A stretch of 64,000 nucleotides of DNA from Camellia lanceoleosa (taxonomy: Eukaryota; Streptophyta; Magnoliopsida; Ericales; Theaceae): assembly GCA_025200525.1 (NCBI GenBank), contig CM045758.1, positions 64,726,598-64,790,597 of the forward strand, written 5' to 3'. Positions 1-11,990 of the stretch are shown piece by piece. Made by a program: the position numbers and the translations under genes. Position 1 is the stretch's first letter; every line of letters starts with the position of its first letter. The notes beneath the pieces were generated by a model that was not told where the DNA came from, did not search any database, and worked only from the letters and a program-made list of their open reading frames with translations.

Positions 1-1614
1 TTTTGAACGCAACTGCGAGTTCATGATGGTGAAATTTTGAACGGTTTTCGAAGATAGCCAAAACATGAGGGTTTGTCATCTTCAATGATTGGTGGAAGGT
101 TGTCGAATGTTATAAAACATTGCGGATTCACTGAAAAGATCAGAATGGGGAGATTCTAATTGGATTGAACAGATGCAGATCGAGGGATAAATTATTGGAG
201 ATTAGAGGAGATCAGGTTTGATCAAGTGATGGATCAAGGGAGATCATAATTGGTCAGAGGTGATTAAAGGATTGCATATGATATCTCGGGGTAAACAATG
301 GCGAGGAAAGTTTTATAAAAAAGGTAGCTACGCTATCTAAGGAGACTAGTTTTTAAGTGGGATCAAGAATGACCCCACCAATGTGTCTTGGGAACTTTCT
401 TGGTTGTTGATCAGAGTCAATCGGGAGATTTGGTTTAATCGGTGGAAAAGTCCACTCATCAACGTAACAGATGATTGGCAACCAATATAGGCTCAGGGGA
501 ATGTTATGGTAACACAATGCCAGTATTACTGGTGGTATGTGAACGAGTAGAACAATAGTTATAGAGAAGCATGCTAGGCGCAAGCATAAGGGTACAAGAG
601 CACAGATGGGTATGCGTAAGTGACGTACAAGGTACAAATATGCAGTGCAGAAGTACGCTGGAGTGTCAAACAAAGGCATGGGTAAAGTGTGCAGAAATGG
701 GTTGTGGAAAATTCAATGGTGAAAGCTCCAAGCAAGGAAATTGAGATGAATAAGACGCAAGGGTGCGCACAAAATAGTGGCAAATCTATTTCTTTATGTG
801 TTTTGATTCTGTGGTAGCAGAGGCACCTCTCAATGAGACAGAGTTAGTACAGATCTCTTAGGCAAGTTCAAGTACAGGAAAAGAGATGTGGAGCCATGAT
901 GATCACTCAGAGAGTATGAGTGCGAGCACCATGGAAAGTGTTGCATAGGTGAAGATGCTTTCACAGGTAGAGGTACTGTCAACCATCAATCTGGAAGTAC
1001 AAGTGTGAGACATACACAAGTGGTGTGTATTACTGAACAAAAGATCAATGATTGCACAAGCACAAACAACGAGCATATAAGAACGTTGGGAGGTTGTTTA
1101 GAAGTTCAAAGGGCAAAGGCTGATAGTTCAGAAAGAAGCTCTGAGCACAGAAAATCTAAGAAGTTAATGAGACAAACAAAAAGTTTTCTATTGTTCCAAT
1201 GTTGACTATACAAGGAGTTGCATGGCAAAGTGAAAACACCTATGATAGTGAAACGTAGAAAAAATTGTGTGAGAGATTGAGCAAAGGCTCTCTTCATGAG
1301 AAAATCAGAGTGTGGTATGAATTGAGATAGGTGATCTCGTCTTGTGTCTTTGTATTTTCTCCATGTTATCTCTAGATTCTACTATGGACACTCAGAGAAG
1401 GGGTGCTAGGTATTTTTGTCGGAGGGTGCAGGTGTCTCAGTAAGGAAGGAGATGCGGTCTTATTGCGGTCTTTCCAACAAAATTCAAAAGGAGAGATGTC
1501 ACGCAATAGTACATGTGCAAAGGGAGCTTTGTAGAGCATTCTAAGCAAAGGGTGCAGTGTATCCGGTTAGGGGGTGCAGGTGTGGATCGCATCACATAGG
1601 TTAATAGGGTGATT
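1..1614. other. Purine-rich spacer, no recognisable gene
   Basis: No open frame here gives a protein I recognise; the longest frames are about 100 codons and look random. The stretch is rich in G and A on the plus strand and lies directly upstream of a Copia-like LTR candidate, so it may be decayed internal sequence of that element. I could not find reverse transcriptase, RNase H or integrase motifs in it, so this remains a guess. Confidence 0.4.
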
Positions 1615-2105
1615 TGTTAGATATCACCCCCTGTTAAGGGTAATCTTTTCTCCATGTGACGGCAACGTGGAGGAGTCAAGGAAGATGACTGCCAACTGAC
1701 AAGGCAAAGACATGAACGATGCCAAAAGAAGGCGAATGAGGTTGCCATGTGCAAATGCTAGCTCTTCCATGTGCTGTCAAGGTCTTCATTATTCCATATG
1801 TGTATAAACAGGGAGATGTGTAAGTAAGAGAGATGTGAGCAACCAAAAGAGAGTGAGAGATGGAAGGTAGAGAGACTGTCTCTCTTGATATGAGAGGAGA
1901 TGGGTAAGTGTGCGAGGAGAATGGTGTGAGTTCCTCCTCTATTATATTCTCTTTGTAATCTTTCTATTGTTATAGTGATAACTGGTTTCTCCCCCGTCGA
2001 CGTAAGCATTGGATCAAACCAAGTTAAATATTATGTTTTCTTTGGGCATGTGTGTGTTGGTTTTCTGCTTGATATGATCACTTCCTCATACATTGCTTCG
2101 CACAC
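1615..2105 (+). repeat. Possible decayed Copia-type LTR
   Basis: The segment starts TGTTAGATATCACC just after a purine-rich run (GGGTGATT). It contains a pyrimidine-rich 3' part with TATTCTCTTTGTAATC, then 'CCCCGTCGACGTAAGCATTGG', and ends near a TTCGCACACA. This resembles the U3-R-U5 layout and 3' end style of plant Ty1/Copia LTRs. No partner LTR and no target duplication are seen, and the 3' boundary is approximate. It could equally be unrelated spacer. Confidence 0.3.
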
Positions 2106-2160
2106 ATGGCTATCGGGTAGTCTTGGGCTTCGACTGTGGGGCACCTGGGCGTCGCCTTTA

Positions 2161-2289
2161 GGCTTTAATACCACTGTTGGGGTATCCTACATCGCTTGAG
2201 CATGAAACTGGTGGTCAGTTTATAAGTGTGAGGGAAAGCCTCATCCCTTGAGAGCTCTTTTGGGTTAGAGAGAGGCCCAAGACCACCCA
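2161..2289 (-). mobile_element. TRIM-like LTR with iMet primer binding site
   Basis: On the minus strand a 115-bp unit runs from TGTTGGGTGG (at 2289) to ATACCCCAACA (ending 2175), with perfect TGTTGGG/CCCAACA ends. It carries a TATA-like ACTTATAAACTG. Immediately after it on the minus strand is TGGTATTAAAGCC, close to the TGGTATCAGAGC complement of initiator-Met tRNA. A very short LTR followed by an iMet primer site is the signature of TRIM elements. A second LTR is not visible to the left, so the element is truncated or broken by the Copia-like sequence. Confidence 0.5.
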
Positions 2290-3390
2290 ACAATACGATC
2301 CAGGAAAAATCTTCGATTTTTTCATAGATGTGGTTTGAAAAGTTAGATCTGTATTAAACCAAACAAGATCTGTATCAATCAACATCTTCTTGTACTTTCA
2401 ATTAACTATGGCATTAAATGTTAGGAAACTTCATATAACAGACTTATTTTAATTTTATGATCCCTTAAAAAAATGGCCAATATTCTTTAGAGCTTGCGAT
2501 TGACTTTTTTTTTTTTTTTTTTTTCTTTTTTAGTGAATTTAAAAAAAATAAAAGTTTATATTTTTTGGTTCTACTAAATTAAAAGGACCAAAAAAATTAA
2601 AAATTTTGACAAAAAGTCCACTAAAGATAAAACACAAGATTGACTTTTGTCCTTCTTTAATTTTTTCAAAATATTTACTTTTTAGATTCTATTACACTAG
2701 ATAAACCTGAAATGTAAAATTGTTTTACACAAATTGAAAAAAATTATTAAAAACAAAAATAATAAAAAATTAATTTTTTAACTGTATGCTAAAAAGTTCA
2801 ATAGATAATTCATGAGCAGAGTCAAGGAATATAAACTATACAAGTGACCAATACAGTGGATTAAATGAAGTAAGAGATTTTGGTGTACAGAGAAGATCTT
2901 ACCGTTTAAGAACTAAAGAAACAATGGAACCCATTATTTTTTTAACCGCATCGCATCCTAGATTTGATGAAATAAAATGAATTGAGATGGTATTTTGTAA
3001 GTATCTAATTATCTTCAACATATTATTAATAATTTTATATTTTGCGGTTGCCTAGAAGGGACAAAAGAAACATCTGTTGTTTCGTCAACAATTTCTGAGA
3101 ATGACTTTTGATTCCACAACCCTTCAGATCAAACAAATTCACCATCTAAATTAAAAATTACATCAAATAAATATACTGTGGAATGCATGATCTTGGAGAA
3201 TAATGCCAGTGGCAAGAAGAGCATAATAATTTGAGTTGTTAAATCTGCTATTTGTTTTGAATCTAATCCTTATAAAACTAAAAAAGGAAAATATAATGTG
3301 ACATTTTTGTGGGACCCAGCACACGACATGACTTCTTTTTTTAAGTTGCAGCTAATTGTTGAAGTTTTTTTTGCAGAATATTGCAAGTAA
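2290..3390. other. AT-rich intergenic spacer
   Basis: No coding frame, RNA gene or mobile-element terminus is recognisable. There is a poly(T) run at about 2504-2524 and many short A/T homopolymers, typical of plant intergenic DNA. Confidence 0.6.
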
Positions 3391-3800
3391 TGTTGACCAA
3401 TATGCTTATTACAAATTCATGGTTGCTGCTACATAATTTGCATCTCCATTTATCTCTTTCACACATCATTTTAAATATTAAGATTAACATAAAAAAATAA
3501 ATAAAATTTTCCCACTTGCAGTTAATGATTAGCTATGTTCAATTCTCTTATTATAAATTGATGGTTAGGTCACAAGTGGAGAGAATTTTCAAGGCAACAT
3601 TGACCTTTCCTCCTGATATAATACTTCATCTAGTATTAATATACAATGCACGGAAGGTGACATTTACATAGGACTATTTCAATTTGCTTATTATAAATTC
3701 TTTGTTGATACATATATGGTTGGTAGCTTTTTCTTAAAAATTATAAAATTATAAAATGTACTGTTCTTATATAAATTTTTATATATAATTTTTTTTTTAG
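3391..3800 (+). repeat. Three diverged tandem repeats of about 140 bp
   Basis: A motif of the form CTTATTAnAAATTnnTGGTT recurs at about 3401, 3548 and 3686, each preceded by a GTTGACCAAT/GTTCAATTCT-like segment. The spacing is close to 140 bp. The copies are strongly diverged, so this is an old tandem duplication. Confidence 0.35.
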
Positions 3801-3970
3801 AATCATATGACCGTGTTATTTCTGTAATTAAATTTCATTTCAATTCTCTGTTTTAAAATGGTAAGTCCCAATATAATAATATCATTTACAAATTTTGTAT
3901 ATTTTTTCTGTTTGTATGTATATTATTAATCTTATTTATTTTTTTATCAAGAAAGAGAATATACTTTACG

Positions 3971-5286
3971 AAGGGTTAATTACCAAAAAAAAAATAATAA
4001 TAATCTCAAGGTTTCACGCATTTTTTTAATTTAAATTCCATTATTTCAATTTTGATAAATTTAACCCTAGAGTTCCATCCGTGTTTCAATGTATGCCCTC
4101 TGTCTATCTCCGTCTGTGTAAGGTAAAAGAGAATCATTTTGGCATTTAAAATGAAAAACACTGAGGTTTAATTGAGCAGCAAGCAAAATAAAAATTTTGT
4201 TAAAGTAAAGAAAGATTACAAAATGGTTTAGAGAAAAGTTGTATCATTGTCTAAGTTCAAAATGGTTTAGAGAAAAGTAGTATCATTACAAAATCCAAAT
4301 TATGTTGGTAACCAAAACCAAACTAATCATGTGTATCTCCAAAACTCCCAAAAAGAGTTAGAGAGATTCCAACTCAAACAGAACAAGAAACTCCCGAAGA
4401 CTTACGGGGCATCTCACATCCTTCCACCTATACATTTTCTAATCTGTGTAATATTGAACAAAAAGTCATTGATAGAAATTGGAATAATGGTAATCCTTGA
4501 ATGAAGCTTTCATCCAAATGGCTAGTTTGATGATGATTGATTCCTAGAGCTCCCCCATCTTTGGCTGAAAACGGGTGAAATCTTAGGATTTTTTTTTAAA
4601 TTTTTAATCCTAATATTTAGTTTGTGTGTGTGTATAACGTATTTATCTTATTGTATATGTACATGTGTGTTTATATATATGGTGAAATTTTTTTAATTCA
4701 AATTTTGACTTTTTTGATGATAAAATTTTGATTCCATCCCTAATTTTGATGGCTATACTTGTATATATATATATATAAATATATATGGTGAAATCTCTTG
4801 ATTTAAATTTTGACTCTTCCAATGATAAAATTTTGATTTCATCCCTAATTTTGATGGCTATGTAAGAAGGGTTACCTGAAATGTAAGAGACACTAATTAG
4901 TGTTTTAATGGATTAATATTATTTTTAGTCATCAAAATTGGGAACGGAATCAAAATTTTATTATCAAAAGAATCAAAATTTGAATAAAACGATTTCACTA
5001 TATATACAAACACATATGTACATATTCAATAAGATATGTGAGTTATATATATATATACACAAAAAATTAAATATTAGGGTTAATTATAAATTTTTTTCAA
5101 GATTTCATGCGTTTTTCCCTTTAAATCCTAGAACGATTCTCTGTTACCTTACCCAGACAGAGATAGATAGAGGGGGCACATTAAAATAAAAATTAAACTA
5201 TAAATTTAATTTGTCAAAATTAAAATACTGAAATTTAAATTAAAAAATATATGAAACCTTAAACTTTGTTTTTGTAATTAACCCTT
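3971..5286. mobile_element. Foldback / long-TIR element, 1.3 kb
   Basis: The outer ends are inverted: AAGGGTTAATTAC at 3971-3983 and GTAATTAACCCTT at 5274-5286. Diverged inverted arms continue inward on both sides, for example 'AAGGTTTCACGCATTTTT' near 4009 against the 5100-5260 region, and CAGACAGAGATAGATAGAGG near 5155 against CCTCTGTCTATCTCCGTCTG near 4097. The middle has two direct copies of an ATATATGGTGAAAT...TTTTGATGGCTAT unit (about 4671-4757 and 4783-4861) and one inverted copy (about 4923-5010). Possible target duplication is TTACGAA/TTACAAA. No transposase is encoded. A non-autonomous MULE-like or foldback element is the best guess. Confidence 0.55.
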
Positions 5287-6224
5287 ACAAATATTATGAG
5301 CTTAACACAAGCAAGATCATTGTGTTGTGGGCTCACCCAAAAACCATCATCGCGTTGATTAGTGATGGAGTTTTCTTTTGAAGTTGTGATGAAGGATTTA
5401 GCTATTGTGATTTATTCTGTAGGGTTGAGAAAAATGTTTAAAAAATTGTAAATCGGTTCAATCCAAGTTAACTTTAACTTAAAACAATTTCTCACCACTA
5501 CTATCACCGATCAAAACAATGATCACAACAATTTTTATTTTAGGATAAATTATACTTTGCACCTCTGCATTTTGTATTATATTTCATGTTAATTCCTACA
5601 TATTAAATCGTGGCAGTCAATTTCTTGCATTTTTAATCAAGTGTCAATGTTTCCCTTATGTTACTCCATTATTTAAATTTTTAAAAGAATCCAGTTATCT
5701 GACAAGTATATGATTATGAAATGAGAACAAGGAAGGAAAATCATCTCTATTTCTAAATTTAGATTGGAAGGTGCTGTTTGAGTTCATACAGTTCATCATG
5801 GGTTTCATTTTGATAATTCAAACTGTTTATTTTGTAGGTGCTTCATGCATATCACTAAAATTTTTTTTTTTGATCTAATAATCATAACATATTCAATTTA
5901 TTGCATGTCACTAAAAAATGAAAATTTTATTTTCAAAACAACATTTTTATTTCTTAGAGATAAACATAATAAATTGAATAGATTACGATTTTTCAATCTA
6001 CATAATTTTTTTTTTTTTATAACTGATGTATACAAAAATTTTTACAAAATAAATAATTCAAATTATCAAAATAGTATCCATAGTAAGTCTCACAAACCCA
6101 AATAACACCCATCTGAATTTGAAATAGAAGGGAGGCGCAACCCTCTTAATAATTTTTTTTTGATCATACCCTCTTAATAATTTGATGAGGCCTTGTAATG
6201 ACGTTGGCATGCAGCGGTCAGGAT
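5287..6224. other. AT-rich intergenic spacer
   Basis: No gene or element ends were recognised. The short frames here consist mainly of Phe, Ile and Asn codons, as expected from A/T homopolymers. Confidence 0.6.
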
Positions 6225-6828
6225 TAGAGGTGGACATTGGCCTGTTGGCCAATTTAGTTCCCCTATGTCGATCATATTTTTTTAGGACTTCGAAAGATTT
6301 TTTAGCCCATAGGACTGGGTTGGGTTAATATTTTCAGCCCGATATATTAATGAGCCGGGCTTGAGATTTATACTTTCAACCCAGGCCATCTCATCCCGTC
6401 CCGTCCCTTTATTTAATTAATAATTAATTATAATATATTAAAATATATATTTTTGGTTGTTGAGATTTAGACTTTATCTTTGTTAATTTTATTAAAACTC
6501 ACATTTGTAGTAATGTTCGATTGAATTTATTTAAGAAATCTTCAATTTATACACAAAATTCTTCCATTTTTAATGTTGTCAATATATTTTTTTAAGAAAT
6601 ATAATGTCAGATTAAATTTAATTATGGAATATTTTTTTAAAATTAACACATAGCATGATGGGTATATTTGAAATTTATAATTATTTTTTGGGACAGGTTT
6701 GGACAATCATAGAGGCTTGATGTTAGGGTCAGGCTGGGACGAGCTTGGAAAAATGTCAAATCCTTTATTATGTAGTATCGGCCCGACCCGAACCCAACCT
6801 GGCCCGACAAATTCCCATCCCTTTATTA
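6225..6828. mobile_element. hAT-like non-autonomous remnant
   Basis: The left edge reads TTAGAGGTGGACATTGGCC and the right edge, on the complement, TAAAGGGATGGGAATTTGTC followed by GGGCCAGG. Both ends carry GGGCC/GGCCC-rich subterminal sequence with CCCGACCCGAACC repeats, typical of plant hAT-type non-autonomous elements. Termini are imperfect and no 8-bp target duplication is seen. No transposase frame. Confidence 0.35.
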
Positions 6829-6830
6829 AT

Positions 6831-7095
6831 ATAGATACCTCCCTCATATGTGAAAAATTACACTGACCCCTTGTTAAAATGTGTCTTTTAACAGTGGTAA
6901 TAGAAAATGTAAAAGTACTAAACTACCCTCAACAATTATTGCCAAATTACTTTATTGTCCTAAATCCATGATTCATGACCAACTCCTAAAACATAACCAT
7001 AATCCTTTCCCAACTCCTACAACTCACAGGGGTGTTATTATATTAACTTAAAACCTCAGGGTGTGGGTGTAATTTGCTCTCATTTTTTATTTTAA
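6831..7095. mobile_element. Possible small MITE remnant
   Basis: The left part has CATATGTGAAAAATTACACT followed by GACCCC. The right part has AAAACCTCAGGGTGTGG then GTGTAATTTGCTCTCA, roughly inverted with respect to the left. These resemble common dispersed plant sequences with AAATTACAC ends. Boundaries are weak and no target duplication was found. Confidence 0.25.
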
Positions 7096-8640
7096 GATAG
7101 GGCAGAATGTTTGTTGTTAATGTGTAGACTTTGGGTCTTTGTATATAATAATGTATAGACTTTGGATCTTTCTATATTATTATTAGAAAAATATTTGAGA
7201 TTCTCAAGTTTTCATAATTGTACTTACAATGTTGTCGTATTATATGTGTCATTTTGTAATTTATTAAACACTTAATAAAGTGGTGGCTAACTCCTTTATT
7301 ACATCATTGTGAGTGAATTTATGAATTTAAAAGTATAGATTTCCATTGCCTTATTATTATTTTAAAAATTAAGCTTTCTGTTAGGTCATTATAATTATTA
7401 ATTGAAAAAGTATTAAATAATCTAAACATACTACGTGTGTTGCCTATGTCATATTTCAGCAAATAAAAATACTAAATTAGGTGGTGACACTTGTGTCTCA
7501 ATTACTAGGCTTGTTTTTGAAAAGATAGAAAAAAGTAACTTATTTGTTTTTTGTTTTTGGTTTTGTTTTGTTTATTTTATAAATTCATTTGGAAAGTGTT
7601 TTCTTTTAAATATAAATTATCATAATATAGTATCATATCATTTGTGAATATTGTGAAATTCTCATATTACCCTCATTCATATATTGGAAATTACTATTTT
7701 ACCCTCGGGTTTAGTGGCAAATTTTGTTGTTCCCCTAGGAAAATTTTGGTAAATTTGTGTCCTGGCATATTTGGTGTGGTCTTCCCAAAAGAAAAAATGC
7801 ACCAAATGCACCAAATAAGTAGCTTTTTGCTTATTTCGAAAAAAGTAAAAAAAGCTGCTTGTTTTGTTCTTCCCAAAATTAGAGATGGTTTCGTTAGTAT
7901 ATATTTTAATAATTTAAAATTTTTTTATTAAAATATTATATAAAAAAATTAAAATGTTTAAAAATATTTTTTTTAATTTATTACCAAAAAAAAATGCGCA
8001 AAAAATAAAGAGAATGAGAAAAAAAATTTAAATTTTTTTGGTATGATTTTTAAATTTTTAACAGCTTTTTAACTTTATAGTCTTAATAATAATTTCCTCG
8101 TAAAACTTTCTCCTACGTTATTAATTTAAGAAAAAATATCACATTAGTGAGTTTTTGAAAAAATAATAAGAAATTTTATACATATTAATAATTAAAAATA
8201 TAAATATGCTAATAAATATGCTTTTTTTTTTTTTTTCTGACATCCATTGTAGTATAATTACCCCTTAATTTAATTTGAACCACTACACAAGTAAAGTCGT
8301 CTAGTGCTCCAGACTATCAATAATTACATTGAGGTTTATGTTTGCATTATGAATTTAGGTAGGGATTTAAAAAGGAAAAAAAAAAAGTGGTGAATTATAG
8401 GTAAAATATAATTACATTTCAGAAAAATGATATGTAATAGAGATGATTGATTGATAATTAAAATATATATATAAAAAAAAAGTTGTTTTAGATATTTTAA
8501 AAAACTGTCATATCATTAGGTGTAAAAATTGAGTCTAACTTTTGAGTTATAGTAACATTACTTTACATTTTATTCACATTTTATCTACTCTTTTGCTTTT
8601 CTTTTTTTAAATATCTATCAAAATTCATAATCCAAACATA
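7096..8640. other. AT-rich intergenic spacer
   Basis: No gene recognised. A 30-bp near-duplicate (GTAGACTTTGGGTCTTT, then GTATAGACTTTGGATCTTT) occurs at about 7125-7172. Frames at 7435-7931 are short, A/T-driven and show no domain. Confidence 0.55.
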
Positions 8641-8897
8641 GTGGGGGTGTTTGGTGTGAATTTTTTTGGCCAACTTATAGATTCTAGCTTTGAAAAAACC
8701 AATTTTGGAGTGTTTGGTTAAATTTATTTTCAACAGTTTCTGATTCTAACAACTTATTTTAACTCAAAAAAATTAATTCTGAGAAACTATACACTTCCTA
8801 CTTCTGATTGTTAACTTTTGATGTGGGCATGTTAATTTACGATTATACTCTTAATTTTTTATTTTTTGAAATAAGAAAAGGCTCAAATAGACTGTGA

Positions 8898-8942
<45 letters not shown>

Positions 8943-9191
8943 AATGTGGATGAGTAGTGAATAACAAAAAATAAAGTTTATTCAATTTATAATTAACGAA
9001 GGTTAATTCAATTTACAATTAACAGAGGTAAAAAGGTTATTTGTACATAGCTTAAACACTAGTCAACAGTTTAAATCTATAATGCAACAGTTATACTAAA
9101 TAGATTACAAATTCTAATTAAAATTATAATCTTTAATCTGTCAAGTTATAAACTATAATATATTTTAACAGCTGCACCAAACACCTCCCGT
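8641..9191. mobile_element. MITE with GTGTTTGGTG terminal inverted repeats
   Basis: The left end GTGGGGGTGTTTGGTG pairs with the right end CACCAAACACCTCCCGT (complement ACGGGAGGTGTTTGGTG). The flanks share AACATA on both sides (8635-8640 and 9192-9197), a plausible target duplication. Length is 551 bp with no coding capacity. The end style is common among plant MITEs of hAT or PIF/Harbinger origin; the superfamily cannot be fixed. The right flank is 27 bp before element C. Confidence 0.55.
8898..8941 (+). repeat. (ATT)n microsatellite
   Basis: About 14 uninterrupted ATT/TTA triplets inside the MITE. Confidence 0.9.
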
Positions 9192-9223
9192 AACATATCT
9201 TGGGGAAATAACTTGACAGTGGG

Positions 9224-9353
9224 TGTCAAGACCCAAACTCGCCCCTATAGGTTTAGCGTCATGACCGGCCAGTAATCATAGATTACCTACGGCCTCCAAG
9301 CAAATAAACCTTTCAATATAAAGGGGGGAGTGGGGGAGAGAAATCGAAAAAAA

Positions 9354-9405
<52 letters not shown>

Positions 9406-10360
9406 AAAAAAAAAAAATTAGGGGGATCGGGAGGAATTCGAGCTACCAATCAAAATTGAATATAAAGTATGGGGCTTAGCGGAAGTCTAAAATAACATAG
9501 AAATTATTCATTGAGCCGTGCGTATATGAAGAGAACTAATATAATAAGCAAAATTTGTTCCAAAAGTACATTTATCACGATTGCACAAAATTCATGTCTT
9601 GCAAACATACAAACCCCCAACAATACACAAACACAAAACCACTGAACAAACAAAAAGGGGTTCCACTAGTATGGCTCCACCTGAGCCTGATGACCTCGCA
9701 TGGAAGCTCCTTATAAGGCTGACCTAGGTAACCTCGAGGCTTTCCTAACTCTGATGTTTAGCTTGGCCACCTACATATATATAAATAAATAGTGAGTTAG
9801 GGTCTAATGAGTAATAACATAATAAAGAGGTTACGTGACTGAAGTTCGATAACATGTTGATCAAAATCTTGTTTCAATTCTCAATATCCAATAGATTCAT
9901 GGTCGATGTCATTCAATATAAATTTAAGTGGCTCATTCATAAACAATAATAATATTCTAATCACAATGAAACGTAAACCAATGGACCACGAAGGGTCAAC
10001 CAATGGACCACGGAGGGTCAAGCCAATGGATGTAAATATAAGCCTATAAGCTTAATTAGAGTGTTTAAATGGTGTGATTAGCTTAGCCTAATCAAGTATG
10101 ATTAAGGTTAAGTAATTTAGGCTGAATTCTAATTAATTCAATCAGTTTATTCTAATTATTTTGATCCAAATCAATTTTCAATTAAAGTTGCCATAAAATT
10201 CAAAATATTCTAATTAGTCTATTACGCTAATTAATTTCAGTTTTTGAAGCCATCTGGGCTTTGAAAATTAAGCATGTAATCACACAATTAAACACACAAT
10301 CATGCAATTAAAGTTATTAGAATAATATAATATACTAGTCCGGAGGTCAGGGTCATCACA
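9224..10360 (-). repeat. Element C 3' LTR
   Basis: Starts TGTCAAGACC and ends GTCATCACA. It aligns along its length with 56527-57596. In the first 97 bases I count about 8 differences by eye. It carries two copies of a CCAATGGACCACGGAGGGTC-type 24-bp unit near 9990-10030, whereas the partner LTR has three. It also contains a 135-bp insertion absent from the partner. Confidence 0.9.
9324..9458. mobile_element. 135-bp poly(A)-containing insertion with 9-bp target duplication
   Basis: Compared with the other C LTR, 135 bp are inserted between two copies of AATATAAAG (9315-9323 and 9459-9467). The insert has a G-rich left part, a long A run with a few T interruptions, then GGGGGATCGGGAGG and GAATTCGAGCTACC. 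The duplication argues for a real insertion event, perhaps a SINE-like or MULE-like fragment. The homopolymer length may be unreliable in the assembly. The GAATTCGAGCT piece also resembles a cloning polylinker, so contamination should be excluded. Confidence 0.5.
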
Positions 10361-10372
10361 GTCTCCCCTTTA

Positions 10373-11990
10373 CAGGGACGGATCCAGGATTATGACTTTG
10401 GGGGGGCTAAAATACGTTTAACCTCTAACTAATAAAATTTGAAGTTCAATACCAATTTCTACTAACATAAAAAAAAATCAATAATATTACGATAAAATAT
10501 TGAACTATATTCCTTGTTAACATAGTTGAGTACCAAAAGATGATCATACAATTGAGAACATTTTTTTGCCCATATTCACTTACAAAAAGTAGTAACTATT
10601 TCTACATGCATTTATTTACTAAAATTAGGCATCTTTAATTGAGCTCGACGTTCTTTCATAATATCAAAAGCATGAATGATAGAGTCTACATCAAACCATC
10701 GAGCAATATCTTTTTCGATGTTCGTAATCAAGTAACTAGCCAGAAAACCATCTTCCATCCTATTCCTAAAAGTCATAAAATATATGGCAGCACAAAATAA
10801 CATTTAGATTTTTATCCAAATTCTTAGAGGAAATCAACACATCATAACCTAAAAGCCTATTCGATTATCAATAGATCACACAACACAGTACCTACCAATT
10901 ACAATAAATCATAGTATTAAAAAAAAAAATCACAATATTTAGTTAACAATTGTACCAATAACAATTATCAGATATTCATCGCAACTCCTGGCTTCTCCAC
11001 CCTATGCCAGCCTCTCTGCCACAATTTCACCCAAAAAAGCAACTAGCTTGCATTGGCTCCACATTGCCATTAAATTATTATTTATTTTTAAAAAAATTTA
11101 AAATCAATTGCTAACCCAGATAATGTTAGAGGTGGTGGGTTTTGATTTGTGTGTTGAAAGAGTATATGTGTATTTATTTTTTCGATTGGCATAGTAAAAT
11201 AAAAGTGTTTGGAGAGAGGAGCGAAATCTATTGATAGTGGGGGTGTAATTGTGGGTTATATGATGTAGGAAGTTGGGGATTTGGGTTATCAAGTTTGGGA
11301 TACCAAAACTAAAACTTGGGTTGAAGATTTTTAGTTGTCTGCAGGCTTATGGGTGACCAATAACAACCAATAACAAATTAATGGCAAAATAATCGCATTA
11401 TTCAGTCTAAAATCACAATCAATCATAATATTCAGTCTAAAAACAGAATAATCACATTGAAGCTGAAGGGATATCAGATAACTTACCAGTGAGAGTCCAC
11501 GGTTCCACCGTCCATGCTGACCAGCTCTGACAAAGTCCGACAACAAAACTTCTCCGTTTCTTCCCTCGTCTCTTCGCTCCTCTCCTCTCTTTTGAATTGC
11601 AACAAGTCTCTCAGATCAGTTGTTTTCTTTTCTTTTCTTTGCTTTGGTTGATCAAGCTTCTCCAGCAAGCCTTATAGGTTATATATTTGTAAAAGTTTCA
11701 TATTTTACCCTTTGACCCATTAAAGTTTCTAAAATTTTGCTTTCATCTTGACCTAATTTAAAAAATACATATACATGAAATTTAAAATAGATTATTATAT
11801 ATGTTAACTAATTCAAAAAATAAAATAAAATTCCAAATAGTTTAAAAAATTAGGGGGGCTACTCTATATAATTTTGACATTATCTAAAAAAAATTTGGGG
11901 GTGCGAATTCCTATAATTTTAAAATTTCTAGTATAATATATGATATTTTTCAAATTTTTGGGGGTGCGGCCGCCCCCCCTAGATCCATCG
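10373..11990 (-). mobile_element. hAT element, internally deleted, inserted in C
   Basis: Left end CAGGGACGGATCCAGG and right end (complement) CGATGGATCTAGG form imperfect hAT-type inverted termini, followed by subterminal G7 runs on both sides (GGGGGGGCTAA; GGGGGGGCGGC). A transposase C-terminal fragment lies at the left end on the minus strand. It interrupts the junction between C's pol 3' end and its LTR. No clear 8-bp duplication remains. Confidence 0.7.
10612..10803 (-). pseudogene. hAT transposase C-terminal fragment
   Basis: The 63-codon frame contains RNRMEDGFLASYLITNIEKD and FDIMKERRAQL. This matches the C-terminal end of plant hAT transposases of the DUF4371 / TTF-type zinc-finger protein group, where an 'RNRM.D.WL...YIEKD' to 'MK.RR.QL' tail follows the dimerisation domain. 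The upstream catalytic and BED-like parts are missing, so the element depended on a transposase from elsewhere. Confidence 0.65.

Noticed and set aside
1005..1297. Small frames in the left spacer as candidate peptides
   Set aside because: Short, on both strands, no family resemblance, and in purine-rich non-coding DNA.
7435..7931. Plus-strand ORFs of 70 and 95 codons
   Set aside because: Phe-rich A/T-driven frames without homology; likely chance.
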